From the NCBI GenBank assembly GCA_020053355.1, contig JAGVNI010000014.1, forward strand, positions 48,769 to 112,768: 64,000 bases of DNA, read 5' to 3'. Under the pieces are notes generated by a model. The model searched no databases. It was not told the origin of the DNA and saw nothing but the letters and a program-made list of their open reading frames with translations. Origin of the DNA: an archaeon. Lineage in GTDB: Archaea; Micrarchaeota; Micrarchaeia; Anstonellales; Bilamarchaeaceae. Position numbers and translations under genes: made by a program. Positions within the stretch are counted from its first letter, which is position 1, and the number at the start of each line of letters is the position of its first letter. Positions 41,366-50,871 of the stretch are shown here, one piece after another.

Positions 41366-42241
41366 TTAAGAATTTGGGCGGAGTTCTGCCTGGTATACAA
41401 GCACTGGATCGATATTCCAGTTGAATATTGCAGGATGATAATCAATCTCGATATTAGGTGATACTGAGCATTCCGCAACATTTTTTGGAATAACTACAAT
41501 TACTTCTGGATTTGTTGAGTTTTGTCCTAAATCCTGGTAGTAATAAGTGAAAGTATTTACTCCTTTGTTCAAATAGATATCCTGACTGATTATCTCTTCG
41601 CCAGTTGATACGCCGCTCATTCTTCGAGTTCCGGAAAATAAGGGTTCTTCCGCCTTACATGCTAGGCAATGAAGGTTGACGAGATTAGTGGCTTTTGGAT
41701 AGTTATTATCACTAAAAATCGTTACGATGATCTTAAATCGACCTTGGCCGAGGTTTTCTTGGGAAAAAGTTGAAGAGATATTAGATATTTGACCTGAAAA
41801 AGTCCCCGAGAGAAAAACTTTTGATGGATTATACCAGCCGAGAATTTTACGAACCTCCTGTCCATGTTGATATGAATATCCAGGAATAGATGAGAGGTTA
41901 AATCCGTCAGGAAAGGAACACGAAATCACTTCGGGATGTAAGAAACCTTCTATCTCAAGTATTGCTTGATAATTGCCATTAGATATAACTGATTCTTCAA
42001 CAGTAAGTTTTGGCATTTGCTCAAGAGAATAATAGATTAAAAAAATCACAATTAGATATAATAGAAATAGTCCACGACGAAGGAAAAGAATAGATTTGAT
42101 TGAGTCAAGAAGTTTATTTCGAGCATCCTCTTTAATAAAAAGGAATAATGATGTTAAAATAGTGATTATTGATCCAAGTATCCATGGTCCTATATCTAGA
42201 AGATAGCGAGCAAAATTAGAAAAAAATAGTAAAATATCCAT
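41366..42241 (-). CDS. AT-rich membrane-anchored protein, unknown function
   Basis: 291 residues: two hydrophobic segments (about 10-36 and 50-70) and an extracytoplasmic region with strands and a CLAC motif. Codon use is rich in A/T in third positions, in sharp contrast to the surrounding genes, and flanking DNA from about 41262 to 42310 is also AT-rich. It sits just downstream of tRNA-Gln, a common integration spot. No homologous family recognised. Probably acquired recently. Confidence 0.6.
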   Translation of the reverse strand: MDILLFFSNFARYLLDIGPWILGSIITILTSLFLFIKEDARNKLLDSIKSILFLRRGLFLLYLIVIFLIYYSLEQMPKLTVEESVISNGNYQAILEIEGFLHPEVISCSFPDGFNLSSIPGYSYQHGQEVRKILGWYNPSKVFLSGTFSGQISNISSTFSQENLGQGRFKIIVTIFSDNNYPKATNLVNLHCLACKAEEPLFSGTRRMSGVSTGEEIISQDIYLNKGVNTFTYYYQDLGQNSTNPEVIVVIPKNVAECSVSPNIEIDYHPAIFNWNIDPVLVYQAELRPNS

Positions 42242-42429
42242 ATATATGAGGTATTACTCGAAGTATTTAATTATAAGAGCCTTAATCCTAAACAGGATAT
42301 ATTTTTTCCATCACTTTTACCCAATTCAGACGCCAGGCGGGCCTAAAAATTCGGCAGGTATGGGCTAGATAGCATGCCCATTAACCTGCCGGATGCTGTA
42401 AAAACCTTATCTTCATATTTCCTAACCGC

Positions 42430-42837
42430 ATGAATCCTCCTACCAGCATAAGCGACAGCATGGCTGATGCAGATTGGGAGACCTTGGCATACATGCTGAA
42501 AAAAATCGGCAGCGGCGTGGAGGGGAATGACGCTGCGGCAAAGCACCTCCGGGCGCACCTGGGAATCATCAGGATGCTGATGTACGAGGAGATAAGGGGC
42601 TGGAACGGGAACAACTCCATCCAGATGTCATACTTCATAGCGTCTTTCAAGGCCATCCAGAAGCTGCAGAAGGAGTTCGACGCGAGGGGGGTTAAAAAAA
42701 GGGAGTTCCTGATATTCCTCAAGCTGCTGTTTTATAAATTTGAAAAACAGAAGCTGATTGTGAAGAAGCCGCTCGCGAAGATAGCGGAATTCAAGAGAAT
42801 GAAGGGGGTAGTGGAGAATGGACATGGTCCTTTATGA
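42430..42837 (+). CDS. small helical protein, unknown function
   Basis: 135 residues, mostly helical and charged (ADWETLAYMLKKIGSGVEGNDAAAKHLRAHLGIIRMLMYEEI, then a Lys-rich C-terminal half). A TATA-like TCATATTTCC lies about 15 nt upstream of the ATG. Its last 20 nt overlap the pgiA start, implying coupled translation. No known family. Confidence 0.55.
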   Translation: MNPPTSISDSMADADWETLAYMLKKIGSGVEGNDAAAKHLRAHLGIIRMLMYEEIRGWNGNNSIQMSYFIASFKAIQKLQKEFDARGVKKREFLIFLKLLFYKFEKQKLIVKKPLAKIAEFKRMKGVVENGHGPL

Positions 42838-43537
42838 GAAGCCGCTTAGGATTGAACTGGTTGGAAGCATCCTGTTCGTTAACGGGGGACAGCATCCGAA
42901 ATCCGTGCGCACCCTGATCCAGATGAAGAACGTGATGATGGGGAGCGTGGATGAGACGGCGGGCCTGGAGATGTACTACATGTACCGGAGCGTCTATGTC
43001 CAAGACGACATCCGTTTCGACATCACAGTCATCCCCCCGGCCGCCGTGAAGGGCGAATATGCCAAGACGTTCGGGCATTACCATCCCGGAAGCGAGGACG
43101 GCCCCGCATACCCGGAGGTCTACCAGGTGCTGAAAGGGAGCGCGGTCTTCCTTATGCAGAAAAGGAACCGCAACGGCAGCGTGGACGCCATCGTGGTACA
43201 CGCGAAAGATGGCGATACCGTGCTTTTCCCGCCCGGATATGGCCATGTTTCCATCAATAACGGCAGCGAAACGCTCGTATTGGCGAACCTGGTCTATGAC
43301 CGGTTCGAGTCGATATATGCTGATTTCGAGGAGAACCGCGGCGCAGCCTATTACTACCTAAAGGACGGCGAAGTCGTCCAGAACTCGAATTATGTCGTGC
43401 AGAACAGCGAGCAGCTAACGCCTGGGGAGCTGAATGCCAGGTACGGCTACGGCTGCAAGGACCTGCTAACAGCATTCCATGCGAACCCGAAGGATTTCGA
43501 GTTCCTCAAGAAGCCGAAGAGCATGTTCAAACCCTAG
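42818..43537 (+). CDS. pgiA: glucose-6-phosphate isomerase, archaeal cupin type
   Basis: 239 residues. Cupin motif 1 KTFGHYHPGSEDGPAYPEVYQVLKGSAVFLMQK with metal-binding His/His/Glu, and motif 2 FPPGYGHVSINNGSETLVLANLV with the last His. This is the metal-dependent PGI of archaea, not the common sugar-isomerase fold. It interconverts glucose 6-phosphate and fructose 6-phosphate. The C-terminal 50 residues (QLTPGELNARYGYGCKDLLTAF) extend the cupin. Confidence 0.9.
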   Translation: MDMVLYEKPLRIELVGSILFVNGGQHPKSVRTLIQMKNVMMGSVDETAGLEMYYMYRSVYVQDDIRFDITVIPPAAVKGEYAKTFGHYHPGSEDGPAYPEVYQVLKGSAVFLMQKRNRNGSVDAIVVHAKDGDTVLFPPGYGHVSINNGSETLVLANLVYDRFESIYADFEENRGAAYYYLKDGEVVQNSNYVVQNSEQLTPGELNARYGYGCKDLLTAFHANPKDFEFLKKPKSMFKP

Positions 43538-43600
43538 ATTCTGCCCACTGGCTCCCCCACTCCAAGAGCGGTAAGGGAAAAAAAGAAAAAACGAAAAGAA

Positions 43601-44134
43601 TCAGGTGTAGCTCACTCTCGCATACATATTCGCAACTCTTCCACCCGCAACTGCGTAATCAGAGGATTTCATACCCGCTTCGAGGTTATTCACCTCTGCG
43701 CAGGTCCAGGCAAGACCGGTGGCCGGATTGGTAAAGAAATACCGGTTGTACCATTGATATGAAGTACTCATATTAATCGCGCCGCCAAGGTAATCCCCGC
43801 CGGAAATCCTCAGCATTGGATGCATTACATTATGAGAGGAATCGTAATTTCTCGCAAAGTAACTTAGCATCACAGATTCTACCGCTGAGCATGCACCGAG
43901 ATTCTCAAAGGCGAATGTTTCCTTCTTTGATGCAGCCGAGGTATAGAGGTAATCGGAAATGTCTGGCCAGACGACTCCATCGTCGACACATTGATACTCC
44001 GATGTGGATAAACAGCCGACATTCTCCCATTGCGAGTACAACCCATTGCCATTAGGATTCAGGTATGCAAACGTCGCAGCTGAAGATCCAGCCATCAGCA
44101 CCAAACCTAGCAAACTGACCAAAATCCCCCTCAT
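43601..44134 (-). CDS. secreted protein, unknown function
   Basis: 177 residues from ATG 44134, preceded by GGTGATGAC as a ribosome-binding site and TTCTTATACTG as TATA. A signal peptide (MRGILVSLLGLVLMAGSSAATFA) leads to a mature beta-rich domain with three Cys and many aromatic residues (LYSQWENVGCLSTSEYQCVDDGVVWPD; SGGDYLGGAINMSTSYQWYNRYFF). GC content looks lower than in neighbouring genes. It may be a lectin-like or structural surface protein. Confidence 0.55.
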   Translation of the reverse strand: MRGILVSLLGLVLMAGSSAATFAYLNPNGNGLYSQWENVGCLSTSEYQCVDDGVVWPDISDYLYTSAASKKETFAFENLGACSAVESVMLSYFARNYDSSHNVMHPMLRISGGDYLGGAINMSTSYQWYNRYFFTNPATGLAWTCAEVNNLEAGMKSSDYAVAGGRVANMYARVSYT

Positions 44135-44247
44135 AAAGTCATCACCCTGCTCGTTCTTGTGGAACAACAGTATAAGAATCGCGCCGACCGGATATATTTT
44201 TTCAGCATCCGCTACCATAAAGAAAAATATAAATGGCACAGGGCAGA

Positions 44248-46974
44248 TTAGAGCTTGGGCACGGCCACTTTCTGGACCTTGCCTTGCGCAATCCTGCTGC
44301 TTCCGCCCCCTGAGCCGCCAAGCTGCTTCAGGGCGGAGTCCAGCATTGCCTTCGCGTCCGCGCCGGAGCCCTTCCCTGCTGCGCAGACGATGGTGCCTGA
44401 CTTGCTGATTAACACAGCGGCCGCCTTGTCGCTTTCGGCAACTTTCATGGCCAGCTTCCTCAGAGAAGCATCGTCCAAATCCAGCACCTTCACAACAGGA
44501 TGGCCCGGATACATATCTACTATCTCGTGCGCCTCCTCACGGACAAGCTGCTCGCCCAGGGATTCGATTTTCTTCCTCTGCGCCTTCCATTCGGAAAAGA
44601 AGCGCTCGATGGTCCGCACCAGCTCCCCTTCGGAAACGCTCACGACAGATGCGGCCTCGTGGAGCAGGTTCTCGCGCTCCTGCACATAGTCAATCGCCAC
44701 ATGACCGCACTTGTAGGTTATGCGCTCTATGCCGTCCTGGATGCTCTCGCGCTTCACTATCTTGAACGGCCCGATTTCGCCGGTGAACCTGTTCATGGCG
44801 TGCGTGCCGCCGCAGGCCTCGCTGTCGATGTCGCCCACGCTCACGATGCGCAGCTCTTTCCCGGGGACGGCGCCCCCCTGGTATATCCGGAAGCCGTATT
44901 TCGACTCCGCGTCGTTCCTCGGGAGGACGTGGGTGGCAATCGGCAGGTTCGACATGATGTAGTCGTTGACCTTGTGCTCTATCGCGGACAGTTCGTCGTT
45001 GCTGATTTTCCTATAATGCGTCAAATCGAGATGCGCCTTCAGTTCGTCCTTGCCGGAACCGCCCTGCCAGATGTGCGAGCCGAGTACGTTGCGGCATGCG
45101 GCATTCAGTATGTGTGCGGCGGTGTGGTGGCGCGCGATTGTCTTGCGCCTCTCAAGGTCCACCACGCCTTCAACATGCGCTCCAGCCTTGAAACGCGAGA
45201 CGTCCGCCACCTCGTGGAGGACAACACCGCCCTGCTTGGTGACCTGGCGCACTTCCACGCCATCGAGGGTGCCGGTGTCGAATGTCTGACCCCCGCCTTC
45301 AGGATAGAACGCGGTCTGGTCCAGGACGACATATTTCCCGTGCACGAGACCCAGCACCTTGGCACGGAACGAGCTTTCCGTCCCGTAATAGAGGGCCTGG
45401 GTCTTGGGGAGCGCAGCGATATCTGAGAAGAGGACCTTGACGATTGGGGCGTTTTCCGGCGAAGCGGCCTCGCCTTCCCCTGCGCGCACAAGCGAGTAGA
45501 AGTTGCCGGGCATCTCTACTTCGACGTCGTTCTCCGACGCCACTTCAAGGACCGCCTCCGGCGGGATGCCATGGCTCTTGTATAGCGTTATCAGCTCATC
45601 CTTGCCGATTTTCCCGCCGCTTATGCGCTCCTTGTTGGGTGCGCACTCCTTCCCGCCCTTGGCTTTGCGGACGATGTTGAGGACCATCGCCCCGGCCTTC
45701 TCCTTCGTGGCCTGGTAGCGCTTCTTCTCCTCCATTATGACGTCGATGGTCGTGTCGGTCCCGCTATGCAGGTGCGGGAATATGTATTCGAGGAAATCCG
45801 CGTGCGCCGTGACTATCTTCCCGTAATCGAGCGAGTACCCGAAGCGCTCCTCGAAGCCGAAGACGCGCCGGAGAAGCATGCGCAGGTTGTAGCCGCCCCC
45901 CGAGTTGCTCGGCAGCATGCCGTCGGTCACGGTAAAAAGGACAGTGCACATATGGTCGGCCGAAGCATATAGGGCCTGGAGGGGCTCAAGGGAATTGAAC
46001 AATTCCTTCTTGCTTACACCGAGCATCTCCGCGACGCGCTCCTTCTCCTTCTCCAAATCCGGCACCTCGTCCTCGTTCAGGCTGCCGGAGATTTTCGCAA
46101 AGCGCAGGAACAGGTCCTTGTCCACGCGGACCCCGGTCTCGCGCTTCATCTCCTCAATCACAGGGCCGAACACCGTCTCGTAACTGGTCGGCTCGCCCGA
46201 AGTTATCCATGCGAGGCGCGAGAGGCCGGCACCCATGTCTATGACTTTTGTCCGCAGCTCCTTCGGCCCCTGTGGCGTGACCTCGTACTGCATGAACACG
46301 CAGTTTCCGAGTTCCAGCCCGCGGCAGAAATACTCGATGCACGGCCCGAAGTTGCCGCCCCCAGCCCAGACATCCTCCTGGAAGATGATTTCCTCCTCCG
46401 GGATGCCGATGGACTTGAGGTAGTTGAGGTCATGGGTGAGGGCCTCCTCCTTCCAATAGAACAGGCCGGTCTTGTCCGTGTTGAACGCGTGCTGGCCTAT
46501 CATGACGAAATTCGTGTAATGCCTGCCGCTTACGCCGACGTTGCTGATGTCCGAGAACCGGATGCACGGCTGCGGCACGATTAGGGGGTTGAATGGCGGC
46601 TCAAGTTCGCCGTTCACCACGTACGGCTGGAAATCGTTGATGGACGCTATCGTGAAGTACAGGTCGTCGCGCCACCTTGCGACTGTCGGATAGGGTTTCA
46701 CATACCCGTGGCCGTTCTGGATGAAATACTTCTCAATCGCCTTCCAGGTGTCGATGTAGCCCAGTTTCTTCTTGACAGGCGTTGCGCCTATGAACTGGTA
46801 TCCGATGCACGATGGGTCGCCGCAAAGCGTGCGCTGCTCCTTGGCCCAGAACATGCGCGAGCATTTGCCGCATTTCTGGCGCATGAAGCCGCGCTCGGCA
46901 AGGACCTTGATTTTGTAGTGCTTCTCCCATTCTGCCGCAAACTGCCTGCGAAGGGCGTTCTTGTCGACTTCCAT
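44248..46974 (-). CDS. alaS: alanyl-tRNA synthetase, archaeal type
   Basis: 908 residues. N-terminal zinc motif C-x2-C...C-x4-C (CGKCSRMFWAKEQRTLCGDPSCIGYQF) marks the archaeal form. It has the class II core (AGGGNFGPCIEYF, DMGAGLSRLAWITSG), the editing domain HHTAAHILNAACRN and SEACGGTHAMNRFTGEIGPFKI, and a C-terminal DHHA1 domain ending with the glycine-rich GGSGGGSSRIAQG. It charges tRNA-Ala and clears Ser/Gly mischarges. ATG 46974 begins MEVDKNALRRQFAAEW, the family start. Its tRNA-Ala substrate (55482-55671) has the required G3-U70 pair. Confidence 0.97.
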   Translation of the reverse strand: MEVDKNALRRQFAAEWEKHYKIKVLAERGFMRQKCGKCSRMFWAKEQRTLCGDPSCIGYQFIGATPVKKKLGYIDTWKAIEKYFIQNGHGYVKPYPTVARWRDDLYFTIASINDFQPYVVNGELEPPFNPLIVPQPCIRFSDISNVGVSGRHYTNFVMIGQHAFNTDKTGLFYWKEEALTHDLNYLKSIGIPEEEIIFQEDVWAGGGNFGPCIEYFCRGLELGNCVFMQYEVTPQGPKELRTKVIDMGAGLSRLAWITSGEPTSYETVFGPVIEEMKRETGVRVDKDLFLRFAKISGSLNEDEVPDLEKEKERVAEMLGVSKKELFNSLEPLQALYASADHMCTVLFTVTDGMLPSNSGGGYNLRMLLRRVFGFEERFGYSLDYGKIVTAHADFLEYIFPHLHSGTDTTIDVIMEEKKRYQATKEKAGAMVLNIVRKAKGGKECAPNKERISGGKIGKDELITLYKSHGIPPEAVLEVASENDVEVEMPGNFYSLVRAGEGEAASPENAPIVKVLFSDIAALPKTQALYYGTESSFRAKVLGLVHGKYVVLDQTAFYPEGGGQTFDTGTLDGVEVRQVTKQGGVVLHEVADVSRFKAGAHVEGVVDLERRKTIARHHTAAHILNAACRNVLGSHIWQGGSGKDELKAHLDLTHYRKISNDELSAIEHKVNDYIMSNLPIATHVLPRNDAESKYGFRIYQGGAVPGKELRIVSVGDIDSEACGGTHAMNRFTGEIGPFKIVKRESIQDGIERITYKCGHVAIDYVQERENLLHEAASVVSVSEGELVRTIERFFSEWKAQRKKIESLGEQLVREEAHEIVDMYPGHPVVKVLDLDDASLRKLAMKVAESDKAAAVLISKSGTIVCAAGKGSGADAKAMLDSALKQLGGSGGGSSRIAQGKVQKVAVPKL

Positions 46975-47073
46975 TAGAATAACCTCTGCCTGATGGACTG
47001 TGCGCAATTACAGTAATAACTGATGGAAGTAACCGCACAAGGTCTTTTAACCTGTTTCTGGGGGCGCAGGCGC

Positions 47074-47796
47074 TTACGGCGCCTCAATCCTGAACGAGAG
47101 GAGGAAGTTGTCGTACATCGCTTCGGCCTTGTCCGAATCCAAGGCTATCACGCGCACCTTGGCAAGGAGCGAGCGCTCTGGAACGTAGATGTCCATCGCA
47201 TAGCCGGTGTAAGTCCTGTTCGAGCCCCCGAAGCGGATTAGAAACGGGGCCTCGGCCACGTACCCGTCGCGGGCAACGCCGAAATTGGTGATTTCCCCGA
47301 CATCGTAGGCATTGTTCAGGAACGAGCCGGCCGGGTCGGTTTTCTTGTCCTGGATGAGGAAATCCGATGAGGCTTTCGTCGGGTTGCTTTGCAGGATTTC
47401 CTCCTTGTTCTTGCCGTAGACCGACGTTATGTTGATGTATGAGACCACCAGGATTTCGCCGGTCTGGCCGCCGAATTCGTGCGTGCCGGTGAATATGCCG
47501 CCGTAAGAGCTGCGGGATTCCTGGATTGTCATGTTGATGGGGTATTCGAAGCTGAATCCCTTCGCTATATACCGCTCATATAGTTCAGGCGGCTCCGGAA
47601 CGGTCTGGTTTGTCGCGTTTTGGGTGGCGTTCGTGCCGGACTGGTTCTGGGTAACGTTACCGCCCGCGGGAGGCGGTTCGGTCGTATTCGTGGCATTTGT
47701 GAGATTCGTGCTGTTTCCCAGCCCCTCACCCATGCTGATGCATCCGAGCAGCAGGACGAATGGGAGGATAGCGGCGATGAACGGCATAGCTCTCAT
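47074..47796 (-). CDS. lipoprotein with Asn/Thr-rich linker and PsbP-like domain
   Basis: 240 residues. Lipobox LLLGC, then about 40 residues of Asn/Thr/Pro with many N-X-T sequons, then a 150-residue domain (FSFEYPINMTIQESRSSYGGIFTG...EILVVSYINIT...ALDSDKAEAMYDNFLLSFRI) of the PsbP/DUF-type fold often found in archaeal surface lipoproteins. Similar domain organisation to the N-terminal part of the glycosidase-like lipoprotein at 37.6 kb. ATG 47796 overlaps the upstream HEPN-like gene's stop. Confidence 0.6.
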   Translation of the reverse strand: MRAMPFIAAILPFVLLLGCISMGEGLGNSTNLTNATNTTEPPPAGGNVTQNQSGTNATQNATNQTVPEPPELYERYIAKGFSFEYPINMTIQESRSSYGGIFTGTHEFGGQTGEILVVSYINITSVYGKNKEEILQSNPTKASSDFLIQDKKTDPAGSFLNNAYDVGEITNFGVARDGYVAEAPFLIRFGGSNRTYTGYAMDIYVPERSLLAKVRVIALDSDKAEAMYDNFLLSFRIEAP

Positions 47797-48230
47797 AAAC
47801 CCATCTCCGAATTGGCAGACATTATGAACGACCCGGCCACCAATATCGCTTCCCTTGCTTCTTGCTCCCCGGTTTTCTTAAGCTTTCCCATTAGAGAGAG
47901 AAGCATGTTATACAGGCCGGGGGAGTCGGCGAGCGGGATTGCTTCCAGCTGCTCCCAGCCGTCAATCGGAAAGACGCCAGGGTAACGCTTCAGGAGGTGC
48001 GCGGCGGTCGCTTCCAGGCTGTCGCTCATGATGCCGTCCCGAAAGAGAAGCGCGGAGGATGCCATCCGGATTGCGTTCCGGGAATGCTCGAAAGCGGCCG
48101 GATAGTCCTCTTTCGCAAAGCAGTCCTCGGCAAGGATTAGCATGCCGGATGCGAGGCCGAGGGCATTGATGGCGCTCTGCAGGTCTGGCGCAATCGATGC
48201 CGCCCCAGCGAGGATGGGCCCTTCATCCAT
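47793..48230 (-). CDS. HEPN-like helical protein
   Basis: 145 residues, all-helical. The segment AEDCFAKEDYPAAFEHSRNAIRMASSALLFRDG...AHLLKRYPGVFP resembles HEPN-domain proteins (paired helices, Ala/Ser-rich, FRDG and YPGVFP loops). The RNase-type R-x4-6-H motif is not evident. It overlaps the downstream lipoprotein start by 4 nt and is divergent from glyS, sharing the AT-rich stretch at 48251-48263. Confidence 0.55.
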   Translation of the reverse strand: MDEGPILAGAASIAPDLQSAINALGLASGMLILAEDCFAKEDYPAAFEHSRNAIRMASSALLFRDGIMSDSLEATAAHLLKRYPGVFPIDGWEQLEAIPLADSPGLYNMLLSLMGKLKKTGEQEAREAILVAGSFIMSANSEMGL

Positions 48231-48283
48231 ACCCGCCCTATCTTCGGAAAATGATTTAAAACCGCCGATGCATAGGCGATAAC

Positions 48284-49810
48284 ATGCAATTGCACGAGAG
48301 AATTTTCGAGCTGGCGCTGAAAAGGTCGTTCTTCTTCCCCAGCAACGAGCCGTATGGCGGCACGGCGGGGTTCTACGAATACGGCCCGGTGGGGGTACTG
48401 ATAAAGCATAAAATCGAGAACCTCTGGCGGGAGATGTTCATCAAAGCGGAAGGGTTCCATGAAATCGAGACCAGCATAGTGACGCCCGAGGCCGTCCTGG
48501 TGGCATCCGGCCACGTAGGCAGTTTCGCCGACCCGGTCGTCGAATGCCAAAAATGCAAGACGCGCGTGCGCGCCGACACCCTTGTCGAGGAGAAGCACTA
48601 CAGTTTGCATGGGGAGAGGTGGGACGGAAAACTCGAAACCTTGGACAGCGTCATCGAAACCAAGGGCATCAAATGCCCCCGCTGCGGCAGCGATTTCGGA
48701 AAAACGCACATGTTCAACCTCATGTTCCAGACCGGAATCGGAGGCGAGAGGGCAACAGCATTCGCCAGGCCGGAAACCGCGCAGGGGATTTTCACCTCCT
48801 TCCCCAGGATATTCCGCAATCACGGGACCAAATTGCCCCTTGCCGTGGGGCAGGTGGGTAAAAGCTTCCGCAACGAGATTTCGCCGAGAAAGGGCCTTGT
48901 GCGCATGCGCGAGTTCACGCAGATGGAGCTGGAGTACTTCTTCAACCCGTCCGAGCCCTCCTTCACGGGCTTTGGCAGGGTCGCAAAAGAGAAGATGACG
49001 ATGAAAATCGATGATGCGCTCCGTGAGATGGACGCCTCAGCGCTCGTCGAGGAGAAGGTCGCCGCAAACCAGATAATGGCGTACTTCCTCGTCCGCGAAT
49101 GGGAGTTCTACAGGAGCGTCGGCATCGATACGAAAAGGATGTACTTCCGGGTGCTCGGCCAGGGCGAGATACCTCATTACTCGAAAGGCAACATCGACAT
49201 GGAGGTGGAGACCTCCTACGGGCACATCGAAACAATCGGGAACGCTTACCGCACGGATTTCGATTTGTCCCAGCACGCCAAGCACAGCGGCGCCGACCTT
49301 TCGGTTTTCGTCGAAAGCGAGAAGAAGAAGGTGATGCCGCACGTTTTCGAATTGTCGATGGGCGTGGACAGATTGTTCTACAGCATCCTCGAGCACTGCT
49401 TCCGGGACAAGGACCCGCCGGCAAAGGAGGGCGAGACCCCCGAAGGGGGGCGAGCGAACAAAAAAGAATGGGAATGGTTCGACTTCCCGCCCGCAATAGC
49501 CCCCTACCATGTCGCGATTTTCCCGCTGATGTGCAGGGACGGGATGGATGCGAAAGCCGAGGAGGTGGCGTCCATCCTTCGCGCAAGCGGCCTCGATGTC
49601 ACATACCGCGACAGCGGGAGCATAGGGAGGAGGTACGCCAGGGCGGATGAAATCGGCGTCCCGTACGCGCTGACAGTCGACTATGACACCCTCAAGGACG
49701 GCACTGTGACGATAAGGTACAGGAACGACGGGAAGCAGGAAAGGATTAAAATATCGGATTGCGCGAATAAGCTGAAAGAATGCATAGGGCTTGGGAAAGT
49801 GACATTATGA
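48284..49810 (+). CDS. glyS: glycyl-tRNA synthetase, archaeal/eukaryotic type
   Basis: 508 residues. It begins LHERIFELALKRSFFFPSNEPYGGTAGFYEYGPVG and has motif 2 VGKSFRNEISPRKGLVRMREFTQMELEYFF, zinc-like Cys pairs (CQKCK, CPRCG), motif 3 FELSMGVDRLFY and the C-terminal anticodon domain. It charges tRNA-Gly. Leaderless from TATA GATTTAAAACC about 25 nt upstream. The next gene overlaps its stop (ATGA). Confidence 0.96.
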   Translation: MQLHERIFELALKRSFFFPSNEPYGGTAGFYEYGPVGVLIKHKIENLWREMFIKAEGFHEIETSIVTPEAVLVASGHVGSFADPVVECQKCKTRVRADTLVEEKHYSLHGERWDGKLETLDSVIETKGIKCPRCGSDFGKTHMFNLMFQTGIGGERATAFARPETAQGIFTSFPRIFRNHGTKLPLAVGQVGKSFRNEISPRKGLVRMREFTQMELEYFFNPSEPSFTGFGRVAKEKMTMKIDDALREMDASALVEEKVAANQIMAYFLVREWEFYRSVGIDTKRMYFRVLGQGEIPHYSKGNIDMEVETSYGHIETIGNAYRTDFDLSQHAKHSGADLSVFVESEKKKVMPHVFELSMGVDRLFYSILEHCFRDKDPPAKEGETPEGGRANKKEWEWFDFPPAIAPYHVAIFPLMCRDGMDAKAEEVASILRASGLDVTYRDSGSIGRRYARADEIGVPYALTVDYDTLKDGTVTIRYRNDGKQERIKISDCANKLKECIGLGKVTL

Positions 49811-50832
49811 GGCTCATATTTCTTGTCGCGGCGATGGTGCTGGTTTTCGGCTGCATAGGCGGGGGGCCGCCTCCGGTTTCGCAGAACAATACGACGAACG
49901 AAACGACGAAACCGCCGATCAACATAATCATAGAGGAGCAGAAGAACCAGACCACCGAAAAGAACGAGACGGAGGAGCCGCCTCCCCCGCCGCCTCCACC
50001 TGTTGTGAAGGAGCTCGAATACACATACGACGCGGCCGCGCTGTTCGGGATTTACTTCATCGAAGCTGCGGGCGTGGGCCTCCAGGGCGATGCCATACTC
50101 ATAAAGAAAGGCGATTGCGACATCCTAATCGACGCCGGGCCGATCGAAAAAGGGGATAAAGTCGTTAATTTCCTGAAATCCCGGAATGTCGACGACATCG
50201 AGGTCCTGATTTCGACAAACGCAGACCCGCGCCATTATGGGGGCATAGGAGCGGTCGCCGACAATTTCAAGGTGGAGGAGTTCTGGTGGAGCGGCCTTGA
50301 TTTCGACGACCTCGAGTATAAGACGGCAGTGTCCCGCATGAATGCAAGCGTGAAGACGGTGCGGGTCATCCAGGACGGGTTCAGCGCTGATTTGAACGGG
50401 ATGAATTTCACGGTCTTGAACCCTTCGACTGAAAACCGGTTCGATGACTTCAACAACGATGCGGTCGTGACAAGGGTGACAGACCGGAACTTCACCATGC
50501 TCCTGACATCCGGAATCCAGACCGGGGCGCAGGGAAGGCTCATCAACCGGAAAGCGGGCCTTATCCGGGTCCCCGTCATCCAGGCGCCGTATTACGGCGT
50601 GGGCTCGGGAACCAGCAATATCGGGATATTCCTAATCACCGCGGAACCGGAAATCATGATAATAAGCGGCAGCAGCGACGAATCCGCCCCAAACGGCGGC
50701 TCGCGCGACCCATACAAGCGGCTGATGGAGCAGTACGGCATCAGATGGTACGAGAACTACGTCAACGGCTCGATAAGGATCAGCGGTGACGGCCAGGAGT
50801 ACACCATCTCAGCTCTGGGGGCAGGCCAATAG
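49807..50832 (+). CDS. lipoprotein with degenerate metallo-beta-lactamase (ComEC-like) domain
   Basis: 341 residues. Signal with lipobox VFGC, then a linker rich in Asn/Thr/Glu/Pro, then a ComEC/Rec2-like MBL fold: GDAILIKKGDCDILIDAGPIEKGDKVVNFLKSRNVDDIEVLIS. The metal motif usually reads HxHxDHxGG, but here it is NADPRHYGG, so most ligands are missing. FTVLNPSTENRFDDFNNDAVVTRVTD matches the later strand region. Probably a non-catalytic surface protein, or one binding DNA. Translation is coupled to glyS. Confidence 0.65.
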   Translation: MRLIFLVAAMVLVFGCIGGGPPPVSQNNTTNETTKPPINIIIEEQKNQTTEKNETEEPPPPPPPPVVKELEYTYDAAALFGIYFIEAAGVGLQGDAILIKKGDCDILIDAGPIEKGDKVVNFLKSRNVDDIEVLISTNADPRHYGGIGAVADNFKVEEFWWSGLDFDDLEYKTAVSRMNASVKTVRVIQDGFSADLNGMNFTVLNPSTENRFDDFNNDAVVTRVTDRNFTMLLTSGIQTGAQGRLINRKAGLIRVPVIQAPYYGVGSGTSNIGIFLITAEPEIMIISGSSDESAPNGGSRDPYKRLMEQYGIRWYENYVNGSIRISGDGQEYTISALGAGQ

Positions 50833-50871
50833 TTTAAATTGTTTTTGGATATCAATCCCTATGCTTCTTAT

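Noticed and set aside
41260..42330. Attachment-site duplication of the tRNA-Gln 3' end
   Set aside because: I searched downstream of the AT-rich gene for a copy of the T arm/acceptor and saw none, so integration at this tRNA is not shown.
44500..45426. 308-codon plus-strand ORF inside alaS
   Set aside because: Antisense shadow of a well-defined AlaRS gene.
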